From Mycobacterium sherrisii (GTDB lineage Bacteria > Actinomycetota > Actinomycetes > Mycobacteriales > Mycobacteriaceae), in NCBI RefSeq assembly GCF_002102355.1, contig NZ_LQPT01000099.1:116848-180847 (forward strand): a DNA stretch of 64,000 nucleotides, given 5' to 3'. This document shows, one piece after another, positions 39,514 to 51,030 of this stretch; the first letter of the stretch is position 1, and each line of letters starts with the position of its first letter. A model generated the notes under the pieces. That model was not told where the DNA came from. It ran no database searches and was given only the letters and a program-made list of their open reading frames with translations. A program made the position numbers and the translations under genes.

Positions 39514-40623
39514 CTAGCGGGCCGGCTTCAGCTTCCCCAAGCCGGTGATCTCGAGGCTCACCGACTTGCGTGAGCCAACGGCACCGAGCAGGAAGAGCAT
39601 GTCGCCCAGCGGCGCCCCCAGCCAGAACCGCCAGAACGGCTTGCGGAAGCATATTGAGGCGAACCGACCCTCCCCCAAGAGCCAGAAAATCGGGATCGCG
39701 ACGGCGTAGTAGAGCAGCCGCATCCAGCGCGACTGGACCATCTCGATATTCATTTCCATCATTTCCAGGCCCCACGCGCGGTAATTCCATTCCAGCTCGT
39801 AACGGCTCTGGAACTCGTAGAACGCCCGCATCTCGCCATTGGTGACCAGATACTCGTCAAAAACGAGGATGGACCCGGGAACGAAGCGCTCCTTGCAGGT
39901 TTCCAGCGCGTGCAGGCAACTCTCGTAGGTGTCCAAGTCCATGTGGAACAGCCTGATCGGGGCGCCCGGATGCTCGGCCAAAAACGGCGCCAACGTGTCA
40001 TAGGTGCTGCCCTTGATGAACTGCACTTTCCGGCCGAGTGCGGCCGGCAGGCCGTCTTCCTGGAACACCACCCCGGTGTCGCGGATGAAGCGTTGCGCGA
40101 ACGGGTCGGACAGCGAGAAGGTGCCCCGTTTGACGACTTGGTCTTCGAGTTTCCAGTCTTCGACCAGGCCTTCGAAGCTGTCGAAACCGTAGACCATCCG
40201 ACCGCTGGCATCCGATATGAGCCGGGTGGACCAGCCGATCCAGACACCGAGGTCGAGCAACAGTTCATCGGAATCTCCGAGGGTCGGCCCGGCCAGGGTC
40301 GACGCCTCGGTCAACAGGGTGTGCCCGCGGATCCGGCGCTTGCGCAGCTCGGCCATGGTGCGGCGGATGAATGCGCGGTAGCCCTCGTCGTAAACCCGGA
40401 TGTCGCGCGCATACAGGTTGGGGATGTAGCGATCACGCCCCGGATACACCAGGCGCGCGCCCAAAAGCACCACAACGAGTGCGCCCAGCACCAGGGCAAG
40501 GATCGGCACGAAAAAGCACGCGACCGCGGTGATGACGGCGAAGGCAGCCAGGGTCGTCTTCCACAGACGATGAACGGTCGTCCGATCCACGGTCTGCCTG
40601 TCGACCGCCACACCACCACCCAC
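39514..40623 (-). CDS. Membrane-anchored TylF-like methyltransferase
   Basis: 369 residues. Two hydrophobic stretches at about 24-58 precede a TylF-like catalytic domain: LLLDLGVWIGWSTRLISDA (motif I), YGFDSFEGL, IRLFHMDLDTYESCLHALE (metal-site Asp residues) and GSILVFDEYLV. A further hydrophobic segment, LLYYAVAIPIFWLL, lies near 305-320. Membrane anchoring of this family is unusual and suits a lipid-linked acceptor such as a GPL. It is separated by about 220 bases from copy B downstream and by about 180 bases from the epimerase upstream. Confidence 0.75.
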   Translation of the reverse strand: MGGGVAVDRQTVDRTTVHRLWKTTLAAFAVITAVACFFVPILALVLGALVVVLLGARLVYPGRDRYIPNLYARDIRVYDEGYRAFIRRTMAELRKRRIRGHTLLTEASTLAGPTLGDSDELLLDLGVWIGWSTRLISDASGRMVYGFDSFEGLVEDWKLEDQVVKRGTFSLSDPFAQRFIRDTGVVFQEDGLPAALGRKVQFIKGSTYDTLAPFLAEHPGAPIRLFHMDLDTYESCLHALETCKERFVPGSILVFDEYLVTNGEMRAFYEFQSRYELEWNYRAWGLEMMEMNIEMVQSRWMRLLYYAVAIPIFWLLGEGRFASICFRKPFWRFWLGAPLGDMLFLLGAVGSRKSVSLEITGLGKLKPAR

Positions 40624-40802
40624 CGGTTCACCTCCCTGTTCTCGGGCTAGAGTAAGTCGAACCAGCCCGATTTATTAATGAATCACACGAATACGTGAAC
40701 AGGTGCGCGTCCCTCGCCGGGCGCTGCCGATTCTGCGCAAGATGTCCGCGACGCGAAGCCAGGTTTGGCGCGGGCCCCGCTGTGCGGCCACCAATTCGGT
40801 CG

Positions 40803-41894
40803 TTAGGTGGGAAAGCTTGCCGTTGAAGGTGATTCGAGCCGCTCGCCGATCCAATCCAGGAGCACCCGCAAGCCGTCGTCGAGCGACCATTTAGGGCGCC
40901 AGTGCAGCTCGCTTTGCGCGGGCCCGATATCGCAACTCGCCGAACGCACGTCTCCGTCCCGGAATTGCGCGGTGACAATGGGTTCCGGAGCGCCGAACGT
41001 TGCGGCGATCTTGCGGGCCAACTCGTGGATCGTCGTGGCAATCCCCGACCCGATGTCGAGCCGACGCGAGCCCGTCGCCGGATTCTCGACGGCGGCGAAG
41101 AGCGCGTCGACGACGTCCTCGATGTAGACAAAGTCGCGGACGATCCGGCCGTCTTCATAGACGTCGGACGGGCGCTGTTCGCGGGACACCTGCGCGAAAA
41201 AGGGGACCACGCCGGTGTACGGATTGGTCAGCGACTGGCCCGGCCCGTAGACGTTTTGCAGGCGCAGCACGCTCAAGTTGGTATCGTGCGCGGCCGACCA
41301 GGACGCCAAGATGTGCTCCTGTGCCAGCTTGGTGGCGGCATAGATGTTGGACGGCCGCGGCTCGGTGCGCGCCGCGCAGCTGGCCAGCGCGACCGCAGGC
41401 TCGCCATCCGGGCCCGGCGGATCCCACACGCCCGCCGCCAGCTGGGCGTGGCTGCGCGGGCCCGGGTAGAAGACCTGCGAGCCGGCTTGCCAGGCGCCCT
41501 CGCCGTAGACGGCCCGCGAGGACGCCAGCACCAGCTGCTCGGGCACCAATCCGGCACGGCTCAGCGCGTCGACCAGCTGGGTGGTCCCGACCACGTTCAC
41601 CGAGCCGTGGCGCGTCGCCTGGGACAGCGATTGCGCGGTTCCCGTCTCGGCGGCCAGGTGGACAACCTGGTCAGGGCGGAAAAGCCGGAGCACCGCGTCG
41701 CAGTCCGGCCCATGGGTCACGTCCCCGGTGAACAGGCGCACAGCGGACGGCAGGTCCGGTGCTTGTCCTGCCGCATGCACCTGCGGGTGCAGGACATCCA
41801 TGGCCGCGACGTCGTAACCCGCCTCGACCAGTCGATGCGACAGCGCGGAACCGATGAATCCCGCTCCACCGGTGATCAGCACGGTTGTTGACAC
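40803..41894 (-). CDS. NAD-dependent epimerase/dehydratase
   Basis: 363 residues, extended SDR: TGGAGFIG (8-15), VHLAAETGTAQS, LASSRAVYGEG, YAATK catalytic pair, and VLRLQNVYGPGQSL. It resembles UDP-glucose 4-epimerase-type enzymes, with an insertion after VYGEG (about 130-180) that is rich in Ala and Gly. It supplies an altered nucleotide sugar for the glycosyltransferases; the precise sugar is not predictable. It lies at the right border of the variable region. Confidence 0.8.
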   Translation of the reverse strand: MSTTVLITGGAGFIGSALSHRLVEAGYDVAAMDVLHPQVHAAGQAPDLPSAVRLFTGDVTHGPDCDAVLRLFRPDQVVHLAAETGTAQSLSQATRHGSVNVVGTTQLVDALSRAGLVPEQLVLASSRAVYGEGAWQAGSQVFYPGPRSHAQLAAGVWDPPGPDGEPAVALASCAARTEPRPSNIYAATKLAQEHILASWSAAHDTNLSVLRLQNVYGPGQSLTNPYTGVVPFFAQVSREQRPSDVYEDGRIVRDFVYIEDVVDALFAAVENPATGSRRLDIGSGIATTIHELARKIAATFGAPEPIVTAQFRDGDVRSASCDIGPAQSELHWRPKWSLDDGLRVLLDWIGERLESPSTASFPT

Positions 41895-42043
41895 GAGCCG
41901 GCATCTCCCTGTGGTCCGCGGAGCAAATGGTTCACCGGCGCTGCCGGGAATTGGTCGGGGTCGATCATATCGATGACCTGCCCGGTCATTGGCCAGGATC
42001 CGACAATATTCTGCAAAGACTTAGCGCCGCAACGACTTCGGCC

Positions 42044-43330
42044 TCAGCCGGCGACGGCGTCGGCTTCCACGAACGGTGCCCCGAATTCGGTTATCGGCCG
42101 AAAGCCGCCTTTGCGGGCCTTGGCCACGCCGATGCGCAGCAGGTTGCCCAGCGTCGCCACGCCGGAGTGGTCGAGCACCAGGAACGGCGACAACAGCCGG
42201 TTGTGCACGAACGAGAACGCCAGACCGGACGACGGATCGGCCCAGCCGAACGAACCGCCCATTCCGACGTGTCCGAAGCCGGGCATCACGTTGCCGAACG
42301 GAACGGTGTGGTAGCCGAGGTGGAATGACAAGGGCATGATGATGTTTCGGTCCCTCTTCAGGCTGCGCCGCCCGGTCAGGCCCGCGACAATGTCGCGCGA
42401 CAGGAACCGGCTGCCGTCGATCTCACCACCGTTGGCGATGGCGCCGTACATCCGCGCCAGCGCGCGGGCGGTCGCCACGCCGTTGGCCGCGGGCATTTCG
42501 GCGTCCAGCAACGGGATTTCGCCCTGCACGGCGGCCATCACGCCGCGGAAGTACAGCGACCGGAACCCGCCGGAGAGCTGCGTGGCGACCTTGCGCGCGG
42601 CGTAGCCGATGATCGGATTTCCAATCACGTTCTGCGGCATGATGATTTCGGCGACCCGTGTCGGCGCGCCGGCGGGCGGCCGGCCCAGGTGCATGCCGTC
42701 GGTGCCCAACGGCGCGGCCAACTCTTCGCGGATCAGCTGGCGCATGCCCTTGCCGGTGACGCCGCGGGCCAGGCCGGACATCAGCCAGCCGAAGGTGAGC
42801 GCGTGGTAAGCCGGTTTGCCCAGCAGGCGCCCGGGCGACGCCGCGGCGAGCCGTTCTTCCATGACGCGGTGGTCCAGCAAGTCTTCCTGGGTCGCTCCGC
42901 GCAGGCTCGACAGGCCGCCGCGGTGCCGCATCACCTCACGCACGGTGAGCTTCGCCTTGCCGTTGGCGGCGAACTCCGGCCAGTACTCGGCGATCGGGGC
43001 CTCGTAGTCGATCAGCCCCCGATCGGCGAGGCGGTGGATGACGGTGGCGGCCATGCCCTTGGTCGCCGAGAACACCATCGGCGCCCGGTCTGCCGTCCAA
43101 GGCACCCGCCCGGCACGGTCTGACCAGCCCGTCCACACATCCACGACCGGTTGACCGTCGAGGTAAACCGCCAGCGCTCCCCCGCCGAACCGGCGGCCGG
43201 GGAACATGCTGGAAAAGCCACGAACGACGCACGAGAAGTTCGGGTCCGCCGCGCCGAACACACGATGACCTGCGTCACGGACATCGTGGGAGGGGTTCGC
43301 GCGGTGATCGACCCCGTTGTCTACCGTCAC
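42044..43330 (-). CDS. lipL: Serine beta-lactamase-like esterase (LipL-like)
   Basis: 428 residues, class C beta-lactamase fold. The catalytic SxxK is FSATKGMAATV, the Tyr motif lies in PAYHALTFGWLMSGL, and HVGMGGSFGWADP closes the site. Length and position next to meaB match M. tuberculosis lipL (Rv1497, 429 residues), an esterase. It is downstream of meaB with a 64-base AT-richer gap (43331-43394) that may carry its own promoter. It marks the start of conserved chromosome. Confidence 0.85.
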   Translation of the reverse strand: MTVDNGVDHRANPSHDVRDAGHRVFGAADPNFSCVVRGFSSMFPGRRFGGGALAVYLDGQPVVDVWTGWSDRAGRVPWTADRAPMVFSATKGMAATVIHRLADRGLIDYEAPIAEYWPEFAANGKAKLTVREVMRHRGGLSSLRGATQEDLLDHRVMEERLAAASPGRLLGKPAYHALTFGWLMSGLARGVTGKGMRQLIREELAAPLGTDGMHLGRPPAGAPTRVAEIIMPQNVIGNPIIGYAARKVATQLSGGFRSLYFRGVMAAVQGEIPLLDAEMPAANGVATARALARMYGAIANGGEIDGSRFLSRDIVAGLTGRRSLKRDRNIIMPLSFHLGYHTVPFGNVMPGFGHVGMGGSFGWADPSSGLAFSFVHNRLLSPFLVLDHSGVATLGNLLRIGVAKARKGGFRPITEFGAPFVEADAVAG

Positions 43331-43394
43331 AATTTTGAATTTACTTTGAATCGGGCGGGCACAAGGGCAAACACCGGATTAATTTACCTTTCCG

Positions 43395-44384
43395 TTAGCG
43401 CGACGCTGCGTCCAGTATTTGCTGGGCCGCTAGCGCAGGTGTCAGTTCACCCGCCTTGACCCGACGTTCCACATCGGCGCGCATCGCGCGCACCGTGGGG
43501 TTGGAGAGCACCCGATCCAGGACGGTGTCGCGGACCATCTGCCAGGTCCAGTCGACCTGCTGCGCCCGGCGTCGATCTTCGAACTCGCCGGCCTCGGTCA
43601 GTACCTTACGATGTCGTTCGACGGTGTCCCACATCTCGGCCAGACCACTACCTTCCACCGCGCTCATCGTGAGAACCGGTGGCCGCCAAAGGGTTTCGCG
43701 TGGGTAGATCAACCGGATCGCCGACGACAGCTCCCGCGCGGCCTTGCGCGCCTCCGGCAGGTGCGCGCCGTCGGCCTTGTTGACCACCACGATGTCGGCC
43801 AGTTCCAGGACGCCCTTCTTGATTCCCTGCAGTTGATCGCCGGCGCGTGCCAACGTCAGCAGCACAAACGTGTCGACCATGTTCGCCACGGCGACCTCGG
43901 ATTGTCCGACGCCCACCGTTTCGATCAGGATCACATCAAAACCGGCCGCTTCCAGCAGAATCACCGTCTCGCGGGTGGCCTTGGCCACCCCACCCAACGT
44001 GCCCGACGTCGGGGAGGGCCGGATGTAGGCGTCGGGGTGTGCGGCCAGCCGCGACATCCGGGTCTTGTCGCCCAGGATCGAGCCGCCGGTGCGTGTCGAG
44101 GACGGATCGACCGCCAGCACCGCGACCCGGTGGCCGCGATCGATCAAATGCATGCCCAGCGCCTCGATGGTGGTCGACTTACCCACTCCCGGAACACCGG
44201 TGATACCCACCCGATGCGCATTCCCGGAGTCGGGCAGCAGATTCAGCAGTAACTGCTGGGCTTGCTCACGGTGATCGGCGCGGGTGGACTCCAGCATCGT
44301 GATGGCCCGGGGCAGCGAGGCGCGATCACGGCTGCGAATGGCCGTGGCCAGTTTGTCGACCGTGGCGCCGGTTGTCGATGCCAT
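43395..44384 (-). CDS. meaB: Methylmalonyl-CoA mutase-associated GTPase MeaB
   Basis: 329 residues with P-loop GITGVPGVGKSTT (60-72), VLAVDPSSTRTGGSILGDKTRM, ETVGVGQSEVAVANMVD and the base motif VVNKADG. MeaB/ArgK GTPases load and protect adenosylcobalamin in methylmalonyl-CoA mutase, encoded just upstream (mutB, mutA). Corresponds to Rv1496. The M. tuberculosis mazE4-mazF4 pair that separates it from mutB is absent here; only 129 bases lie between. Confidence 0.92.
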   Translation of the reverse strand: MASTTGATVDKLATAIRSRDRASLPRAITMLESTRADHREQAQQLLLNLLPDSGNAHRVGITGVPGVGKSTTIEALGMHLIDRGHRVAVLAVDPSSTRTGGSILGDKTRMSRLAAHPDAYIRPSPTSGTLGGVAKATRETVILLEAAGFDVILIETVGVGQSEVAVANMVDTFVLLTLARAGDQLQGIKKGVLELADIVVVNKADGAHLPEARKAARELSSAIRLIYPRETLWRPPVLTMSAVEGSGLAEMWDTVERHRKVLTEAGEFEDRRRAQQVDWTWQMVRDTVLDRVLSNPTVRAMRADVERRVKAGELTPALAAQQILDAASR

Positions 44385-44417
44385 CTACCCTGCCGGCTCT
44401 ACGTAGCGGGTGCCGTT

Positions 44418-44501
44418 GTGCCCGCCTTCGAGCGACAAATCGCGCGTGGGCGGGCAGCTGTCGCCGCCATCGGATCCGAGTTGTCGCTCGAAGGCGGGCA
44501 C
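44418..44501. repeat. Perfect 21-base inverted repeat between meaB and mutB
   Basis: Arms at 44418-44438 and 44481-44501 are exact reverse complements (core GCCCGCCTTCGAGCGACAA), separated by 42 bases. The spacer holds a GCGTGGGCGGGC run. It may act as an RNA hairpin in the mutAB-meaB transcript or be a small mobile palindrome. It fills the place of mazEF4 in M. tuberculosis. Confidence 0.8.
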
Positions 44502-44513
44502 TAGAGGTGTCAT

Positions 44514-46775
<2,262 letters not shown>

Positions 46776-46779
46776 CGTG

Positions 46780-48651
46780 TCATGCCCCCAACCGAGTGAG
46801 CAGATCCGAAAGCGCTTGGATCGCATTGATTTTGGCCGTCAGGTAGGCGTCGGGCCGGTGCTGCGGCGCAACGTCGGCGACCGCCTTTTCCGGTCCGGCC
46901 AAATACACTTGCGACACCCCCGCGGCGCGCGCGGCGGCGACGATTCCGGCCACTTCGGTGCCGTAGCGCCGGTCGGTGCCGCAGATCACCGCCGCGGCGG
47001 GCGAGCCGGCCTGCGACACCGCGGCCGCGACACCGTCGGCATCGACAGTCCCTGGATTGACCGCCTCGATGCCGCCGGAGGCCAGCAGGTTCGCCGCGAA
47101 CGTGGCGCGGATGTTGTGCTCGGCCAGCGGGCCCAGCGGCAACAGCAGCGTGGTCGGCCGCGCACCCGTACGCGCCAGGAAGGCGTCCGAACGATCACGC
47201 AGCGCCTCGAACCCCGCGGCGTAGCGCTGCAAGTTCCCGACGTCCGGTTGGCCGATCGAATCACTGTGCGGCAGTGCGGGTTCGGCGAGGTTGGGAAATT
47301 CGTTGACGCCGGTGATCGCGGTGCGACGGTGCGCGATGTCGTCGGCGCGGCGCGCCGCGACCTCGGCGATCTGCCCGGCCAGGTAGTGGCGCGCGTCGGC
47401 GAAGCCGCCGCGCGCCTCGATAACCTGGAAGTGCTCCCAGGCCTGCTTAGCCAGCTGCGCAGTCAGATCTTCGACGTACCAGGAACCGCCCGCCGGGTCC
47501 AGAACCCGGCCGACGTGCGACTCCTCCAGCAGCAGCAGCTGCGTGTTGCGGGCGATGCGTCGCGCGAAACTCCTTGCGGTGCCCGGGAAACCGCCCGGGA
47601 TCGCGATGTCGAACGGGAACACCAGCACGCTGTCGGCGCCGCCGACGCCGGCCCCGAAGGCGGCGAGCGTGCAGCGCAGCATGTTCACCCAGGGGTCGCG
47701 CTGGGTCATCATCGGCAACGACGTCTGCGCATGCACGATCGCCCGACCGGTGTCCGGCTCGCCGACGACCTCGCCGACACGCGCCCACAGTTGACGCACC
47801 GCACGCATCTTGGCGATCGTCATGAACTGGTCGTCATCGGCGGCCAACCGGAAACTGATCTGACCCAGCGCCTGGCCGACCGGCAGCCCGGATTCGGTCA
47901 GCACCCGCAGGTAGGCCACCGCCGCCGCGACGCTGCCGGCCAGCTCCCAAGACGCGTTGGCCCCCAGGTTGTGCAACGCCGGTCCGTTTACCGTGATGGC
48001 CCGCACGCCGCGCTCTCCGGCCGCACGCGAGGCGACCGCGACGACGTCGTCGATCGCCGGGGCGCCGCGCCCACTCAGCGCGGCGGTCAGCGGGTCGGCA
48101 CCCAGGTCGACCGACAAGGTCGCGCGCTGGTCGGGCTCGACGGCGGCCACCAGGGCGAGCACCGCGGCACTGGCCGCGGCGTAGTCGGCGCCGGCGTCGA
48201 CGATGAGCGGCGCCATGCTCAGGTAAACCCCCGCCAGCAGCGCCTCGAGCTCGTCGGGCGCGACACCGCCGTCGCCGACCCGGATGAGCAGCGCGGAGAC
48301 GCCCTCGCCCAGGGCGCCGAGTATCGCGGCGTTGGCTTCGGCGGCCCCGGTTGCGGCGCTCGGAAAGATCTCGACGACCTTCCAGCCGGACTTGACGTCG
48401 CGGAACGGGTCCCCGCCGCGCAGGTAGGGCCACTCCCCGGGCAGCGCCGGCTCGGGCAACTCGTCGAAGGCGGTGTAGAGCGGACGGACGGCGAAGCCGT
48501 CGTAGGTCGGGATGTCCAGCAGATGTTCGGGCTCTTGCCCCAACTCGGCGGGTTCCTTGCGGGTGCTCTTGGCAAGCACACCGGCAACCGCGGTGCGCCA
48601 GCGCTCGCGAACCTGTTCCAGGCCGGCGAGCTCGGGTACATCAATGGACAC
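46780..48651 (-). CDS. mutA: Methylmalonyl-CoA mutase small subunit
   Basis: 623 residues from GTG 48651 ([15 protein letters not shown]), which aligns with the M. tuberculosis start and follows AGGAG by six bases; an ATG 30 bases further upstream is possible. It has the mutase barrel but no DxHxxG cobalamin motif, as expected for the non-catalytic subunit. First gene of the mutA-mutB-meaB-lipL unit. Corresponds to Rv1492 (615 residues). Confidence 0.95.
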   Translation of the reverse strand: MSIDVPELAGLEQVRERWRTAVAGVLAKSTRKEPAELGQEPEHLLDIPTYDGFAVRPLYTAFDELPEPALPGEWPYLRGGDPFRDVKSGWKVVEIFPSAATGAAEANAAILGALGEGVSALLIRVGDGGVAPDELEALLAGVYLSMAPLIVDAGADYAAASAAVLALVAAVEPDQRATLSVDLGADPLTAALSGRGAPAIDDVVAVASRAAGERGVRAITVNGPALHNLGANASWELAGSVAAAVAYLRVLTESGLPVGQALGQISFRLAADDDQFMTIAKMRAVRQLWARVGEVVGEPDTGRAIVHAQTSLPMMTQRDPWVNMLRCTLAAFGAGVGGADSVLVFPFDIAIPGGFPGTARSFARRIARNTQLLLLEESHVGRVLDPAGGSWYVEDLTAQLAKQAWEHFQVIEARGGFADARHYLAGQIAEVAARRADDIAHRRTAITGVNEFPNLAEPALPHSDSIGQPDVGNLQRYAAGFEALRDRSDAFLARTGARPTTLLLPLGPLAEHNIRATFAANLLASGGIEAVNPGTVDADGVAAAVSQAGSPAAAVICGTDRRYGTEVAGIVAAARAAGVSQVYLAGPEKAVADVAPQHRPDAYLTAKINAIQALSDLLTRLGA

Positions 48652-48852
48652 CGACTGCTCCTGTTTTCGCAGCTGTGGCAACGTTGTTTGAGGTTGCTCG
48701 GGATATGCGACTCGCTAATCAGGCTAATTGATTGACCCCGCCGCTAAAAAACCGCTCGGCGCCGCGATCGGGCCGCGCACGGGGCCGGTGGGCGGCGAAA
48801 CGCCAGGCTCGGGATACGGGTTATTCATGTGCGGCCCGTAACGTGGCATGCC

Positions 48853-49608
48853 GTGACGGGTCCCGCCACCCCCAAAACCGCCGGCACGCTGCGCACTCTG
48901 GCGCGCGCGCTGGGAATGACCGCGCGCGGGCTGTCGCGGCCCCGCGCCCTGGCCGCAGTGGTTGGGATCACAGTCCTGATCGCGGTGGCGCTGTGGGTTC
49001 CGCTGCCCAGCGCGGTGCAGCTGCGCGACTGGGCCGAATCGGTCGGCCCGTGGTTCCCGCTGGCGTTCCTGGTTGCGCACATCCTGGTCACCGTCTTCCC
49101 GATCCCGCGCACCGCGTTCACCCTGGCCGCGGGTCTGCTGTTCGGGCCGGCCCTGGGCGTGCTGATCGCCGTGGCGGCCAGCACGGCCAGCGCGGTGCTG
49201 GCGCTGATCCTCGTCCGTGCCGCCGGGTGGCGGCTCAACCGGCTGGTGCGCTACCGGGCCATTCACCGCGCCGACGAGCGACTGCGCGAGCGGGGCTGGG
49301 TGTCGGTGCTGTCGTTGCGGCTGATTCCTGTCCTGCCGTTTTCGGTGGTCAACTACGCCGCCGCCGCGTCGGCGGTGGCCCTGGCCCCGTACACGCTGGC
49401 CACGCTGGCCGGGCTGCTGCCGGGCACCGCCGCGGTGGTGTTCCTCGGCGACGCGCTGGCCGGGCACCCCAGCCCCCTGCTCTTTGTGTTCTCGTTGTGC
49501 ACCAGCGCCCTGGGACTGACGGGTCTGTTCCGGGAGGTCCGTCACTACCGTCGGCAGCACCCGTCGCGGCCCGACGACCCGGCCGCCGAGCCGGCCGTCG
49601 TCAGCTAA
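48853..49608 (+). CDS. TVP38/TMEM64-family membrane protein
   Basis: 251 residues with about six hydrophobic segments. The family core FPIPRTAFTLAAGLLFGPALG and SLRLIPVLPFSVVNYAAAAS are present; RLIP and the G-rich loop are typical of DedA/TVP38 proteins, which are implicated in lipid transport. Similar to Rv1491c throughout. Several GTG starts are possible (48829, 48853); 48853 gives the length closest to the relative. Ends in the terminator-like hairpin at 49607. Confidence 0.82.
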   Translation: MTGPATPKTAGTLRTLARALGMTARGLSRPRALAAVVGITVLIAVALWVPLPSAVQLRDWAESVGPWFPLAFLVAHILVTVFPIPRTAFTLAAGLLFGPALGVLIAVAASTASAVLALILVRAAGWRLNRLVRYRAIHRADERLRERGWVSVLSLRLIPVLPFSVVNYAAAASAVALAPYTLATLAGLLPGTAAVVFLGDALAGHPSPLLFVFSLCTSALGLTGLFREVRHYRRQHPSRPDDPAAEPAVVS

Positions 49609-49640
49609 CTCCCAACGCACGGTTGAGTGCGTCGGGAGTT
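49607..49640 (+). terminator. Hairpin after the TVP38 gene
   Basis: A 14-base stem with one mismatch (AACTCCCAACGCAC against GTGCGTCGGGAGTT) and a six-base loop begins at the stop codon. There is no T-run, which is common for mycobacterial terminators. Confidence 0.55.
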
Positions 49641-49658
49641 GCCTGAAAGATCTACTCA

Positions 49659-50651
49659 ATGGAGAGGCTTTACGCCCAGCAGTTGGCGAGTTTCAGCGTG
49701 CAGCCGTCGCGCACCGGCCTGCTGATGCTGCTGCTGGGCGCGTTCGCCTCGGTGGCCGTCGCGGTGCTGTCGTTCGTGCTCGACCGCATCAAGCTGCATC
49801 GCGTTCCGGGCGGGGCGGTGCTGGCCGCCCGCGCCGCGATCCCCTACACACCGGCACCCCGGCCCCGGGCCCATGCCTCGAAGTTGACGATCGCGGCCGC
49901 AGTCGTCGCCGCGATCTGCATCGTGGCCATCTGGCTGATGCCCAAGAACATCGGCTATGTGTCCGATCCCATCCCGGTACCCGACCCGACGCCCATCGCG
50001 CTGCCCGCGGCCGGTGCGGCGGGGCCGGGCAGCGGCATCTACGTCGAATACGGCGACGGCTCCGGCGGAATGGGTTGTACCGCAGGGTTTTTGGTGCACA
50101 CCAGCACGGGCGCGGCGGGCATCTTGACCGCCGGGCACTGCAACCGGCCCGGCACGCCGAGCAAGGTGTGGATGAACCTCGGCGGCATCCTCCCCTACGC
50201 AACGATCGGCACGTTCGTCAAGACCGTCAGCGAAGGGGTGCACAGCGAACAGCACGACATCGGCCTGATCGTGCTCAGCGACCATGTTCCACAAAGTTCG
50301 GCCGTCGCTGCCACGCTGCCGATCACCGGGGTCACCGGCGATCTGGCGATCGGCCAGCAGTTGTGCAAGTTCGGCATGAGCAGCGGCGAGGCCGAATGCG
50401 GACAGATCCTCGACGTCACCGAAAGCAAGGTTACGTTCGCTGCGGGCGGCCAATGCGGCGATTCGGGCGGCCCGGTCTATCTGATGCGCGGCGACGGCAC
50501 CGCCACCGCCGTCGGCATCGACATCCGCGGCAGCAACCCCGCCAGTCCCAATGCGGGCTGCCTGGCGCCCGCGAAGTATTCCGTGGCCGAGCTCGTGCAG
50601 CCCTGGCTGGACCGGTGGCAGCTGACGGCCGTGACCGCGCCACCGCACTGA
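49659..50651 (+). CDS. Membrane-anchored trypsin-like serine protease
   Basis: 330 residues. Two membrane segments (about 20-41 and 76-94), a Pro-rich linker, then a chymotrypsin-fold domain with the catalytic triad His160 in TAGHC, Asp200 in EQHDIGLI and Ser269 in GQCGDSGGP. Cys140 pairs plausibly with Cys161, and Cys266 with Cys293. The domain should face the periplasm. I recognise no characterised mycobacterial orthologue. It starts 18 bases after the hairpin, with ATG 49659, and is convergent with the small gene to its right (one base between). Confidence 0.8.
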   Translation: MERLYAQQLASFSVQPSRTGLLMLLLGAFASVAVAVLSFVLDRIKLHRVPGGAVLAARAAIPYTPAPRPRAHASKLTIAAAVVAAICIVAIWLMPKNIGYVSDPIPVPDPTPIALPAAGAAGPGSGIYVEYGDGSGGMGCTAGFLVHTSTGAAGILTAGHCNRPGTPSKVWMNLGGILPYATIGTFVKTVSEGVHSEQHDIGLIVLSDHVPQSSAVAATLPITGVTGDLAIGQQLCKFGMSSGEAECGQILDVTESKVTFAAGGQCGDSGGPVYLMRGDGTATAVGIDIRGSNPASPNAGCLAPAKYSVAELVQPWLDRWQLTAVTAPPH

Positions 50652-50652
50652 C

Positions 50653-51012
50653 CTACCGGGTGCGGGCGGGCCCCTTGACCGTCATCGCGGCGAACAGCGC
50701 CAAGAACACCGCGGCCGGCAAGCCGTTGACGACCTTGTCCCGTACCCGCACGTGCGCGCCCGCCGCCAACACGAAGTACAGCGTCAGCATTGCCGTCGTC
50801 AGCCTCGCCAGAGCGGGGAAGCGGCCGACCGACGCCAGGCCGACCGCCGCGGCGGCCTTCACCACCGGGAACACCGGCCGGATGTTCTCCGGGACGCCCA
50901 CGTCGTCCAGCGTCTTTTTGACCGGAGCCACCTGCATACCGCACGCCACCGCGTCGACGGCGTGGAACGCCGCGAGGGCCGCATAGGTTTTCGGCGAAGT
51001 CAAAACGCTCAT
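50653..51012 (-). CDS. Small DoxX-like membrane protein
   Basis: 119 residues with four hydrophobic helices (about 8-25, 48-64, 70-84, 96-112) and the pattern of DoxX-like proteins. Its length and position match M. tuberculosis Rv1489 (118 residues). Function unknown. It is transcribed with the SPFH and NfeD genes or from its own promoter; 18 bases separate it from the SPFH stop. Confidence 0.7.
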   Translation of the reverse strand: MSVLTSPKTYAALAAFHAVDAVACGMQVAPVKKTLDDVGVPENIRPVFPVVKAAAAVGLASVGRFPALARLTTAMLTLYFVLAAGAHVRVRDKVVNGLPAAVFLALFAAMTVKGPARTR

Positions 51013-51030
51013 CCAGCAATCCTAGTGCCG

